DNA from: Rhodobacter sp.
Lineage (GTDB): Bacteria; Pseudomonadota; Alphaproteobacteria; Rhodobacterales; Rhodobacteraceae
NCBI GenBank assembly: GCA_003536295.1
Contig: DPZQ01000213.1
Coordinates: 1 to 25,059, forward strand
Direction of reading: 5' to 3'
DNA: 25,059 nucleotides
The notes beneath the pieces are model-generated. The model searched no databases, was not told where the DNA came from, and was given only the letters and a program-made list of their open reading frames with translations. The translations under genes were made by a program, and so were the position numbers. Shown piece by piece: positions 1 through 7,842 of the stretch. The first letter of the stretch is position 1. Each line of letters opens with the position of its first letter.

Positions 1-695
1 GTGCCATCTTAAAATCCGTCGCGCAAGAGGTGCTGCCCGCAATGATCAAGGGGGCGATACTGATTGACTGCTCAACCGTTGATATTGAAAGCGCGCGCGT
101 TGTCTCGACCCAAGCGCAGAATTTGGATGTTTTAACATTAGATGCGCCCGTCTCGGGCGGTATTTCTGGTGCGGCGCAAGGCACCTTAACCTTTATGGTG
201 GGGGGCACCCAAGACGCATTCGCGCGGTGCGAGCCACTTTTTGAAATCATGGGCCAAAAGGCGGTCTATTGCGGCGATGCTGGCGCAGGCCAAGCGGCTA
301 AAATTTGCAATAATATGATTTTGGGAGCCACGATGCTGGCCACCTGCGAAGCCTTTGCACTTGCCGATAAATTGGGTCTTACGCGCCAAAAGATGTTTGA
401 TGTGGTCTCAACCTCATCAGGAGCATCATGGTCAATCAATACCTATTGCCCTGCCACGGGCGTTGGGCCCGTGTCACCGGCCGACAATGGATATAAGCCA
501 GGCTTCGCAGCCGCCCTTATGCTTAAGGATCTAAACCTAAGCCAAGAGGCAGCGCAAAAGGTTGATGCCGATACGCCCATGGGCGCGCTTGCCGCCACCC
601 TCTACAAGAATTTTGTTGAAAACGAAGGCGGCGCGGCGCTTGATTTCTCGGCTATGTTGCCATTTTTTGAAAAGAAATCACGCACCCCTTCATAG
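1..695 (+). CDS. mmsB: 3-hydroxyisobutyrate dehydrogenase, 5' end outside window
   Basis: The reading frame is open from base 3 to a TAG at 693-695, giving about 230 residues. Complete family members have about 290-300, so roughly the first 60 residues (the N-terminal NAD-binding motif) lie upstream of the window. Visible family features are the substrate-binding segment DAPVSGG, the GQAAKICNN segment carrying the catalytic lysine, and the all-helical C-terminal domain. The enzyme oxidises 3-hydroxyisobutyrate to methylmalonate semialdehyde with NAD+ in valine catabolism, in the cytosol. A GTG at 30 is an internal codon, not the start. The gene ends tail to tail with the GMC oxidoreductase gene, and the two overlap by six bases (690-695). 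A related beta-hydroxyacid dehydrogenase (tartronate semialdehyde or glyoxylate reductase type) is possible, but the sequence fits MmsB best. Confidence 0.9.
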   Translation, partial: AILKSVAQEVLPAMIKGAILIDCSTVDIESARVVSTQAQNLDVLTLDAPVSGGISGAAQGTLTFMVGGTQDAFARCEPLFEIMGQKAVYCGDAGAGQAAKICNNMILGATMLATCEAFALADKLGLTRQKMFDVVSTSSGASWSINTYCPATGVGPVSPADNGYKPGFAAALMLKDLNLSQEAAQKVDADTPMGALAATLYKNFVENEGGAALDFSAMLPFFEKKSRTPS

Positions 696-2318
696 GGCTG
701 CGTGATCCTCAAGCATTATCTGCGCTGCTTTCCAGGCCAACATCATTGTAGGGCCATTGAGGTTTCCTGAGATTTGGTTGGGAAAGCTTGACGCATCAAC
801 CACCCGCAAACCGCCAACTCCATGCACCCGCAGTCGTGCATCTATGACCGCGCTGGCTGCATCGGGCCCCATGCGACAGCTGCAGGCCGGATGATAGACC
901 GTGCCAGATCTTTCGCGAAAATCCGCTATAAGATTTGCATCGGATGTCACCATTGGACCAGGGCGCAGCTCTTGTTTAATGAATTTTGCCATTGGTCCCG
1001 CCGCAGCGATTTTGCGCAAGAACTTCACCGCATCCAACATTTCGGCCACATCCTGATCATTTGCAAAAACATTGGCATGAATGCGTGGCGCAACCAAGGG
1101 GTCAGCGCTAGCCAAAGTAATTTTACCTGTGCTGGTAGGGCGACAATTTGATAGGCCAATAGAAAGGCCCGAAAAGGGGTCAGGCGTTAAGATCGGCCGT
1201 TGTCCAGGCTTGGGCATCACAGTTGAAAATGCCTGAAAATACAGCTGCATATTGGGGCGCGCCAGATCAGGGTGGCTACGAAAAAACCCACCTGCATGGT
1301 TGATTGACTTGGCCAAGGGCCCGCGCCCAAGTAACAGGTACTCAATGCCCACTTTCAATTTACCCCACCAAGGACGCAAAATATTATTATAGGTCGGCAC
1401 CATCATCTCATAGGTGTAGTTGATCCCCTGATGGTCAGACAAATGTGCGCCCACATTGGGATTATCAATCATAGGCGTGATGCCGAGGTCTGTTAAATTT
1501 GCACCAGGACCAATACCCGAAAGCTGCAAAATCTGAGGTGAATTCACAGCCCCCCCCGATAGGACTACCTCTTTTGCGCAATGCGCTTGATAGGTTTGCC
1601 CTCTGCTCGCAAACTCGACCCCAATCGCGCGCCCTTCACTAAACAATACCTTGGTGACATGCGCATACTTTAGCACACGCAAATTTTTGCGCGCCATAGC
1701 GGGACGCAAAAAGGCACGCGCGGTCGAATTGCGTCGACGGCCTTTGATGGTCATTTGATAATAACCCACCCCCTCTTGGTTGAGACCGTTAAAATCCGGA
1801 TTATATGGCAAACCGCACTCTTTGCTGGCTGCCAGAAAGTTTTCGACAAGTGGGTGCAAATCTTTTTTATTGGCCGAGATGAACAAGGGCCCACCCTTGC
1901 CGCGGTAAGCGTTTTCGCCCGCCTCATTATCTTCAATAGCGCGAAAGGCGGGCAAGACATCATCCCAGCCCCAGCCTATATTGCCAGAAGCGCGCCACTC
2001 ATCATAATCGGCCTGATGGCCACGAATATAGACCATCGCATTCACCGAGGACGAGCCTCCCAGAAGTTTTCCGCGTGGCCAGTAATCTTGCCGCCCCGCC
2101 AAACCTGGATCAGCTTCGGTCAAATAGCCCCAATTCACGGCGCGATCATAAAATAATTCGCCATAACCAAGTGGCATTTGCACGAAAAAGCGCCGGTCAT
2201 CGCCCCCCGCTTCAAGCAAAAGTACCGAATAGCGCCCATTAGCCGTCAAACGTTCGGCCAGCACTGATCCCGCCGAACCCGCGCCCACAATTATAAAATC
2301 AGCCTTTAGATTTTGCAA
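690..2318 (-). CDS. GMC-family FAD-dependent oxidoreductase (choline/alcohol dehydrogenase-like)
   Basis: About 542 residues, usual for the glucose-methanol-choline family. It has the FAD-binding GAGSAG motif near residues 12-17, the GGSSSVNAMVY signature near 87-97, the second signature SGGAVNSPQILQLSGIG near 254-270, and the C-terminal catalytic pair: His in YHPACSCRMG (about 476) and the second Asn in SGNLNGPT (about 521). I start it at a TTG (2316-2318) because GAGGA lies four bases upstream and the protein then opens directly into the FAD-binding strand. A GTG at 2361-2363 would add 15 residues but has no visible ribosome binding site. It is the last gene of the carnitine operon, 85 bases after caiD, so it may oxidise an alcohol related to that pathway, such as a choline-like compound. 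It does not look like a typical BetA, and the substrate cannot be read from the sequence. Confidence 0.85.
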   Translation of the reverse strand: MQNLKADFIIVGAGSAGSVLAERLTANGRYSVLLLEAGGDDRRFFVQMPLGYGELFYDRAVNWGYLTEADPGLAGRQDYWPRGKLLGGSSSVNAMVYIRGHQADYDEWRASGNIGWGWDDVLPAFRAIEDNEAGENAYRGKGGPLFISANKKDLHPLVENFLAASKECGLPYNPDFNGLNQEGVGYYQMTIKGRRRNSTARAFLRPAMARKNLRVLKYAHVTKVLFSEGRAIGVEFASRGQTYQAHCAKEVVLSGGAVNSPQILQLSGIGPGANLTDLGITPMIDNPNVGAHLSDHQGINYTYEMMVPTYNNILRPWWGKLKVGIEYLLLGRGPLAKSINHAGGFFRSHPDLARPNMQLYFQAFSTVMPKPGQRPILTPDPFSGLSIGLSNCRPTSTGKITLASADPLVAPRIHANVFANDQDVAEMLDAVKFLRKIAAAGPMAKFIKQELRPGPMVTSDANLIADFRERSGTVYHPACSCRMGPDAASAVIDARLRVHGVGGLRVVDASSFPNQISGNLNGPTMMLAWKAAQIMLEDHAAL

Positions 2319-2322
2319 AGTG

Positions 2323-2327
2323 TCCTC
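2323..2327 (-). promoter_or_regulatory. Ribosome binding site deciding the GMC oxidoreductase start
   Basis: GAGGA on the minus strand sits four bases before the TTG at 2318. No comparable site precedes the longer GTG start at 2363. The spacing is slightly short. Confidence 0.5.
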
Positions 2328-2366
2328 ACTGCGATCTATAAAACCTGATAGCCCATTGAGCACAAG

Positions 2367-2396
2367 ATGTCGCTGCGATCACGACATTAAATGTCG
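2367..2396. promoter_or_regulatory. Three inverted copies of CGACAT, possible operator or hairpin
   Basis: Between caiD and the GMC oxidoreductase gene, ATGTCG occurs at 2367-2372 and 2391-2396, and CGACAT at 2382-2387. The last two form a perfect 15-base palindrome (2382-2396, seven-base arms around one A). The first two form a wider dyad with a nine-base spacer. The location, just after the caiD stop and before the next start, suits a regulator site giving the GMC gene separate control, or an mRNA processing hairpin. No T-tract follows, so it is not a standard terminator. Confidence 0.45.
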
Positions 2397-2403
2397 AAAA
2401 TGA

Positions 2404-3198
2404 CTAACGGCCCTTCCAAATAGGGTCGCGTTTTTCTGCGAAAGCCCGCGCTCCTTCCAGCTGGTCATCCGACGAATACAGCCTGTCGACGGTGGGCATA
2501 AGCCGTTTGGTGACTCGGTTTAGCGCATCTTGGAAGCGCATCGCCTCAGCCTCACGCACAACCTCTTTGATGGCGGCGTAAACTAAGGGCGGTCCACTTT
2601 CCAAAAGACGCGCCAATTCCCATGTCTTGGCCAAAAGATCTTGGGGTGCTGTAATTTCCTTAATCAGACCCCAGGCCTTAGCCTCATGCACATCAAACCA
2701 ACGGCCCGTCAGCAACAGATCCATCGCCACATGGTACGGAATTCGTTTGGGCAGCTTGATCGAAGCCGCATCAGCCACAGTCCCCGAGCGGATCTCGGGC
2801 AAAGCAAAGGTTGCCGTGTCAGAGGCCATAATCAGATCGCACGAGATGGCCAGCTCCAACCCTCCCCCACAGCAAATTCCATTGACCGCTGCAATCACAG
2901 GCTTGTTAAGATTAGGCAGCTCTTGCAAACCACCAAAACCGCCGATGCCATAATCACCGTCCACCGCATCCCCCCCTGCGGCGGCCTTAAGATCCCACCC
3001 GGGGCAGAAAAACTTCTCACCCTCAGCGCGCATGATCGCCACGCGCAGACTGTCATCATCCCGAAAATCGCGAAACACCTGCCCCATGATGCGGCTAGTG
3101 ATCAGATCAATCGCATTGGCCTTGGGCCGATTGAGCGTGACCTCTAAAATTCCGCCTTCGCGCCGCGTTAAGATCGGGCCTGTTGTTCTCATGTCCAT
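2404..3198 (-). CDS. caiD: Carnitinyl-CoA dehydratase-like enoyl-CoA hydratase
   Basis: 264 residues, close to E. coli CaiD in length. Segments closely resemble CaiD, including RPKANAID near the N-terminus, EKFF..GWDLKAAA (about 61-74) and the C-terminal AFAEKRDP.WKGR. Both crotonase-family catalytic glutamates are present: Glu115 in GGGLELA and Glu135 in FALPEIRSG. CaiD reversibly hydrates crotonobetainyl-CoA to L-carnitinyl-CoA. The segment after Glu135, which reads PDSGG in CaiD, is ADAAS here, so the loop is altered. The ATG at 3196-3198 directly follows the stop of the ligase gene, and AAAGGTG lies six bases upstream, so translation is probably coupled. A general short-chain enoyl-CoA hydratase is the alternative, but the CaiD-like sequence and the carnitine genes in the same operon favour this call. 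Confidence 0.82.
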   Translation of the reverse strand: MDMRTTGPILTRREGGILEVTLNRPKANAIDLITSRIMGQVFRDFRDDDSLRVAIMRAEGEKFFCPGWDLKAAAGGDAVDGDYGIGGFGGLQELPNLNKPVIAAVNGICCGGGLELAISCDLIMASDTATFALPEIRSGTVADAASIKLPKRIPYHVAMDLLLTGRWFDVHEAKAWGLIKEITAPQDLLAKTWELARLLESGPPLVYAAIKEVVREAEAMRFQDALNRVTKRLMPTVDRLYSSDDQLEGARAFAEKRDPIWKGR

Positions 3199-5193
3199 TT
3201 AAGTCACCTTTCTGATCAAAGCATCCACTGCCACCGCCCCTTGGGCGCCCAGCATGACGGGGTTGATCTCAATTTCTTCAATAGTATTATCTGTTTCTAT
3301 AAGATTTGCGATGGCCAAGGCCATACGCACAAAACTATCCACATCGGCGGTCGGCTTACCGCGATAGCCTGTCAAAGTTGGCCAAAGACGCAAGGTTTGA
3401 AGCCCCGCGCGCAGGCTTAGGTCTGTTGCAGGCAAAATAACGGTGACCGTGTCAGCTAAAAGCTCGGCCAAAACACCACCAAAGCCCAGCGTCATGGTCA
3501 CCCCATAGATCGGGTCGCGCCGCACCCCAATCAAAAGCTCGGCCAAGGCGCCGGCGACCATCTCTTCCAGCAAATAGCCGCTGGCGCCCAAAATCGGATC
3601 TTGACCGTTTAGGTCATTTAAATGCAGCCGAACGGCCCCCACTTCGGTCTTGTGGGCAAAACCTAACCCCTTAAGCGCAAAGGGCGGCGTCAAGTTTGCA
3701 ACGTGAGGGAGCAGCGTGGCGAGGCTTGGGGCGCTGACGCCCTTTGGCACCAAAATGCCTGCTTGTGTCAACAGGGCTTTGGCCTGATCTTCGCCCAACA
3801 AATGGCTTTCGCCGAACGCCAGCGGAGCAAACGGTCGCCAGCCTTTGTCTGACGCAGGCGTTTGCGCAGCCTTAATGGCACCCAGTGCCGCCTCTAATCC
3901 CATCAAAGGCGCGATGCCCCGTTCGATCAGCGCAATGGCACGTTCTTCATCGAAATTCTCGGGTAATGAGGCCACAGGAAAGGCGGGTTTGCCCAAAGAT
4001 TGCCCTGCCGCAATCACCGCATCAAGTGCCGGCTGATAGCTAGACGGGTCACACCGATCAGGGCGGGGAGGGTCAATGATGTAAATCCCCACATCATAAG
4101 CCGAAAGCATTGTGGTAAAAACATCGGTAGTGCGGGGCCCATCACCCCATATAAAAGTGTTGTAATCCAATGGATTAGATATATTAACAATAGGGCCTAA
4201 TATCTCAGACAGCCGCGCTGATTGTGCCTGCGGGAGGGGCTCAAATCCTAAGTGATGGCTTGCCGCTAGATCAGCCACCAAGCCCGCTTCACCACCAGAG
4301 CATGATAAAGAACAAAGCCGCGGCCCTATCATTGGGCCATAACAGTGAAAGATTTTCAACGTCTCCAACATATGGTCTAATGAGGTAACTTCTGCCACGC
4401 CCGCTTGGCGCAAAAAGGCAGATGAGGCTACGCCCCCCCCAGCCAGCGACGCAGTGTGCGAGGCCGCCGCTTGGCGGGACGCTTCGGTCTTACCCGACTT
4501 CAGACAAACAATTCCCTTGCCCGCAAGGCGCGCGGCCTCGGCCATCGCAGCAAAGGCGGCAGCATCATCAAACCCTTCGACATAAAGCCCAAGGGCGGTA
4601 ACACGCGGATCGGCCAAAAGCGCGCTTGAAAGTTCGGCCAAACCAATTTGCGCCGCATTACCCAAACAGGCCACATAGGCCACGGGTAACCCCCGCGTTT
4701 GCATGCTCAAATTGATCACAATATTTGACGATTGCGACACAAGGGCCACGCCTTTCTCTACAGGCCGTCCACCATGCTGATCAGGCCACAAAAGCGCGCC
4801 GTCCAAATAGTTAATCACGCCGTAACAATTGGGCCCCAAAATGGGCATTTTACCCGCAGCTTGCACCAATTTATTTTGCAGATCGGCTTCGCCCGCCTCA
4901 GCCCAGCCTGCAGCAAAGCAGACTGCCCCACCCGCACCCATATCAGAAAGGGTCTTTACAACCTCAACCGTCGCATGGCGGTTCACGCCAATAAAGCTAG
5001 CGTCAGGGGATTGGGGCAGATCTTGCAAACGGGTAAAGGCCGCAATACCGCCTATATGCGATTTATGAGGATGCACGGGATAAATCTGTCCCGCAAATCC
5101 CATTTTTTGGCATTGCTTAATCACATTTTCAGCCCAAACCGATCCCATTACAGCGATCGAACTTGGGCGCAACAATCGCCCCAAATCATTCAT
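3199..5193 (-). CDS. ADP-forming acyl-CoA synthetase, fused alpha and beta subunits
   Basis: 664 residues when started at the ATG at 5191-5193, two bases after the stop of the acyl-CoA dehydrogenase gene. A longer frame reaching 5265 would overlap that gene and adds sequence foreign to the family. The N-terminal part is a succinyl-CoA-synthetase-alpha-like CoA-binding domain (about 1-135), followed by a ligase domain with the probable phosphohistidine His246 in AAASHTASLAG. The C-terminal part is an ATP-grasp domain (about 460-664) with the second conserved His (about 514) in GFAHKTEVGA. Family members convert an acid, ATP and CoA to acyl-CoA, ADP and phosphate in the cytosol. In this operon a trimethylammonium acid such as gamma-butyrobetaine, crotonobetaine or carnitine is the likely substrate, a role filled by the AMP-forming CaiC in enterobacteria. 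That substrate is inferred only from position. Confidence 0.85.
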   Translation of the reverse strand: MNDLGRLLRPSSIAVMGSVWAENVIKQCQKMGFAGQIYPVHPHKSHIGGIAAFTRLQDLPQSPDASFIGVNRHATVEVVKTLSDMGAGGAVCFAAGWAEAGEADLQNKLVQAAGKMPILGPNCYGVINYLDGALLWPDQHGGRPVEKGVALVSQSSNIVINLSMQTRGLPVAYVACLGNAAQIGLAELSSALLADPRVTALGLYVEGFDDAAAFAAMAEAARLAGKGIVCLKSGKTEASRQAAASHTASLAGGGVASSAFLRQAGVAEVTSLDHMLETLKIFHCYGPMIGPRLCSLSCSGGEAGLVADLAASHHLGFEPLPQAQSARLSEILGPIVNISNPLDYNTFIWGDGPRTTDVFTTMLSAYDVGIYIIDPPRPDRCDPSSYQPALDAVIAAGQSLGKPAFPVASLPENFDEERAIALIERGIAPLMGLEAALGAIKAAQTPASDKGWRPFAPLAFGESHLLGEDQAKALLTQAGILVPKGVSAPSLATLLPHVANLTPPFALKGLGFAHKTEVGAVRLHLNDLNGQDPILGASGYLLEEMVAGALAELLIGVRRDPIYGVTMTLGFGGVLAELLADTVTVILPATDLSLRAGLQTLRLWPTLTGYRGKPTADVDSFVRMALAIANLIETDNTIEEIEINPVMLGAQGAVAVDALIRKVT

Positions 5194-5195
5194 AT

Positions 5196-6356
5196 TTAGG
5201 CCCCCAAGGGACGCAAAAGTTCGCGCGCAATAATATGGCGCTGAATTTCCGAAGTGCCATCCCAAATACGTTCAACCCGCGCATCGCGCCAAAAACGTTC
5301 CAGCGGCAGATCGTCCATCAGCCCCATGCCACCATGAATTTGAATGGCGCGATCGGTGACACGGGCCAGCATTTCCGTGGCATATAGTTTGGCCGAGGCA
5401 ATTTCGCGGTTGGCGGGCAGCCCTTGATCCAAGCGCCAAGCCGAGGCCAGCGTTAGGTAATCGGCTGCATCGATTTCGGTTAGGCTATCGGCCAACTGAA
5501 AGCCAACCCCTTGGAATTTACCGATCGCTTGGCCAAATTGTTTGCGGCTTGCTGCATAGTCGACCATCATATCAAAAACACGGCGCGCGCGCCCCACGCT
5601 CATAGTAGCTACCGTAATGCGGGTGGCGTAAAGCCATTCGTTCATAACCGCAAAGCCACCGTCAACCTCGCCCAAAACCTGCGCATCTGGCAAACGACAA
5701 TTGTCGAATTCCAAGATCATGTTCTTATAGCCCCGGTGACTGACCGACTTATAACCGTCGCGGATAGTAAAGCCTTTGGTCCCACGGTCGACCAGAAAGG
5801 TGGTGATTTTCTTTTTGGGGCCAGCGTGAGTTGCCTCTTCGCCAGTAGCGACAAAAACAATGACGAAATCAGCATGTTCCGCCCCAGAGATAAAATGTTT
5901 AGTTCCATTAAGCACCCAGTCCGTGCCATCACGACGCGCGTTAGTCTTCATGCCGCGCACGTCCGAGCCTGCATCAGGTTCGGTCATGGCCAAAGCGTCC
6001 ATTCGTGCGCCGCGCACCGCGGGCTTTAGATATTGCGTGATCTGATCACCTTTGCAGGCCATCAAAATATTTTGCGGACGGCCAAAGAAATGCGTAAGCG
6101 CCATTGAGCCGCGCCCGAGTTCGCGCTCAACAAAGGCGAACTCCAAATGACTAAGCCCCGCGCCGCCCACGGATTCGGGGAAATTACAGGCATAAAACCC
6201 AAGGTCTAAAACCTTGGCTTTTATGTCAGCAGCAATTTCTGTAGGCACATAGCCAAGGTCTTCGACCAATTTCTCATGGGGGTAGATCTCTTTTTCAACA
6301 AAGCTGCGCACAGTTGAAATGATCATTTCTTGTTCAGCAGAGGGGGAGAAATCCAT
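5196..6356 (-). CDS. Acyl-CoA dehydrogenase, candidate gamma-butyrobetainyl-CoA dehydrogenase
   Basis: 386 residues with the full acyl-CoA dehydrogenase fold: signature AMTEPDAGSD (about 123-132), the FAD segment RKQFGQAIGKFQ (271-282), and the C-terminal QIHGGMG ... RIWDGTSEIQR. The residue aligned with the catalytic Glu of medium- and short-chain dehydrogenases (YEGTS) is Asp366 here. No Glu is visible at the alternative position used by isovaleryl-CoA dehydrogenase, where the sequence reads YATRIT. The enzyme should desaturate an acyl-CoA at C2-C3 and pass electrons to ETF. The ATG shares one base with the lcdH stop (TGATG), and AAAGGA lies upstream. Next to a CaiD-like hydratase it is most plausibly a gamma-butyrobetainyl-CoA to crotonobetainyl-CoA oxidase, run opposite to the anaerobic CaiA reductase. 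The substrate is inference. Confidence 0.85.
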   Translation of the reverse strand: MDFSPSAEQEMIISTVRSFVEKEIYPHEKLVEDLGYVPTEIAADIKAKVLDLGFYACNFPESVGGAGLSHLEFAFVERELGRGSMALTHFFGRPQNILMACKGDQITQYLKPAVRGARMDALAMTEPDAGSDVRGMKTNARRDGTDWVLNGTKHFISGAEHADFVIVFVATGEEATHAGPKKKITTFLVDRGTKGFTIRDGYKSVSHRGYKNMILEFDNCRLPDAQVLGEVDGGFAVMNEWLYATRITVATMSVGRARRVFDMMVDYAASRKQFGQAIGKFQGVGFQLADSLTEIDAADYLTLASAWRLDQGLPANREIASAKLYATEMLARVTDRAIQIHGGMGLMDDLPLERFWRDARVERIWDGTSEIQRHIIARELLRPLGA

Positions 6357-7816
6357 CAGTTTTTCCTTTGTCCAACCGAACGGCCCGCGGTATCGGGACG
6401 GGCTAGCGCGCTATGCAGTTGTGTCAGTGCACTAAGTTTTTCCAAAACCTGTGACGCTGCGGCGCAGGTCTTGCCCTCAGCCATATTAACGTGCAAAAGC
6501 ATCTGCTCAACACTGGCCACAACCTGGTCACCACGCATAATACGCACAAAAATATGCGCCCGCTTTTCATCCGATGCCAGTATTTGAACCGTACCAAGCA
6601 AATGATCCCCCAGCTTGGCTTCACCCAAATGCATGATATGGGTTTCTGCCGTGTAATAGCTAAAGCCCGTTTTCACATAATCTAAATCAGCTCCGATAAG
6701 CCGCAAAAACGCATCCACAGTATCGGATGAGGCAAACAAATAACGGCTTTCCGTCATATGCCCATTATAATCAATCCACGAAGGTAAGACCTGCATTTGG
6801 TGCAACGCCAAGGGCCCTTCGGCTTTCGTGTCTTGGGCAAAAAACTGTTGTTTTTGCCGCGCATCATGTTCGCGCAGCACTTTACCAGCACCCCAATTGC
6901 GGTCTTTTAAGGCCCTTAAGAAGCCGATTAAATTGCTGTCACGAATACGCTCTAATTCGCGGATACTATATTGGCCCGATTGCGCGTCAGACTGGCCTGC
7001 AATTAGGTCGACCAATTCATCATTAAATTCAGGTACATCAGTTAACTTGGTCCAAGGCCAAGACAGGCAGGGGCCAAATTGGGCCATGAAATGTTTCATC
7101 CCCGCCTCACCGCCGGCCACGCGGTAGGTTTCAAAAAGCCCCATCTGCCCCCAGCGCAGGCCGAAGCCCATGCGGATTGCTTCATCTATTTCTTCAGTGG
7201 TCGCAATACCATCTTTGACCAGCCAAAGCGCCTCGCGCCAGACGGCCTCTAAAAAGCGGTCGGCAATATGGGCGTCAATTTCTTTACGCACATGCAAAGG
7301 AAACATGCCAATTTCACGCAAGATCAGTTTCGCGCGTTCGATAGCAACCAGATCCGAAGCGGGCGAAGGCACAACTTCCGCCAGCGGCAAAAGATAAACG
7401 GGGTTAAAAGGGTGGGCCACAAAGATCATCGCGGGATTGGCCATCCCCTCTTGCAACTGAGAGGGTTTGAAGCCACTGGTTGATGATCCGATCAACGTAT
7501 CAGGGCATATTTGTTGGATTTGGCGAAAGACTTTATGTTTCAACTCTAACCGCTCAGAAACGGATTCTTGGATATATTCCGCTCCCTCAACAGCTTCGGT
7601 GATAGATTTGGCAAAGCGCAACATCCCTTCGGGGGGCATGGGCACATCGCTTAACGCAGGCAAGGCGGCTCGGGCGTTTGCCATGACTTCGGCGATTTTG
7701 CGTTCGGCTTCAGGATCTGGATCAAAGACCGAAACATCCCAGCCATTTAACAAAAATCGTGCCGCCCAACCACCGCCTATAACCCCGCCGCCAATAATCG
7801 CTGCCTTGCGTGCCAT
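6356..7816 (-). CDS. lcdH: L-carnitine dehydrogenase fused to betainyl-CoA thioesterase
   Basis: 486 residues, well above the ~320 of a single-domain carnitine dehydrogenase. Residues 1 to about 320 form a 3-hydroxyacyl-CoA-dehydrogenase-type NAD enzyme with the dinucleotide motif GGGVIGGGW (9-17) and catalytic His135 in AHPFNPV. Residues about 336-470 form a 4-hydroxybenzoyl-CoA-thioesterase-like hotdog domain with DYNGHM at 349-354. The first domain oxidises L-carnitine to 3-dehydrocarnitine. The second should hydrolyse betainyl-CoA to glycine betaine, and the two steps flank the BKACE reaction encoded just upstream. Such fusions are known in Rhizobiales and Roseobacter relatives, while Pseudomonas has separate cdhA and cdhB genes. 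The start has AAAGGA six bases upstream and follows the BKACE gene by 26 bases. The thioesterase might also release carnitine from carnitinyl-CoA, which is a guess. Confidence 0.9.
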   Translation of the reverse strand: MARKAAIIGGGVIGGGWAARFLLNGWDVSVFDPDPEAERKIAEVMANARAALPALSDVPMPPEGMLRFAKSITEAVEGAEYIQESVSERLELKHKVFRQIQQICPDTLIGSSTSGFKPSQLQEGMANPAMIFVAHPFNPVYLLPLAEVVPSPASDLVAIERAKLILREIGMFPLHVRKEIDAHIADRFLEAVWREALWLVKDGIATTEEIDEAIRMGFGLRWGQMGLFETYRVAGGEAGMKHFMAQFGPCLSWPWTKLTDVPEFNDELVDLIAGQSDAQSGQYSIRELERIRDSNLIGFLRALKDRNWGAGKVLREHDARQKQQFFAQDTKAEGPLALHQMQVLPSWIDYNGHMTESRYLFASSDTVDAFLRLIGADLDYVKTGFSYYTAETHIMHLGEAKLGDHLLGTVQILASDEKRAHIFVRIMRGDQVVASVEQMLLHVNMAEGKTCAAASQVLEKLSALTQLHSALARPDTAGRSVGQRKN

Positions 7817-7842
7817 GATTAATCCTTTCTTGGGGCTAGACC

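Noticed and set aside
2641..3147. 168-codon open frame on the plus strand opposite caiD
   Set aside because: It is antisense to a well-supported gene, has no recognisable domain, and is explained by codon composition.
5194..5265. Longer start for the ADP-forming ligase
   Set aside because: It would lie inside the acyl-CoA dehydrogenase gene. The family sequence starts at the ATG at 5193.
5511..6029. 172-codon plus-strand open frame opposite the acyl-CoA dehydrogenase
   Set aside because: Antisense shadow with no family features.
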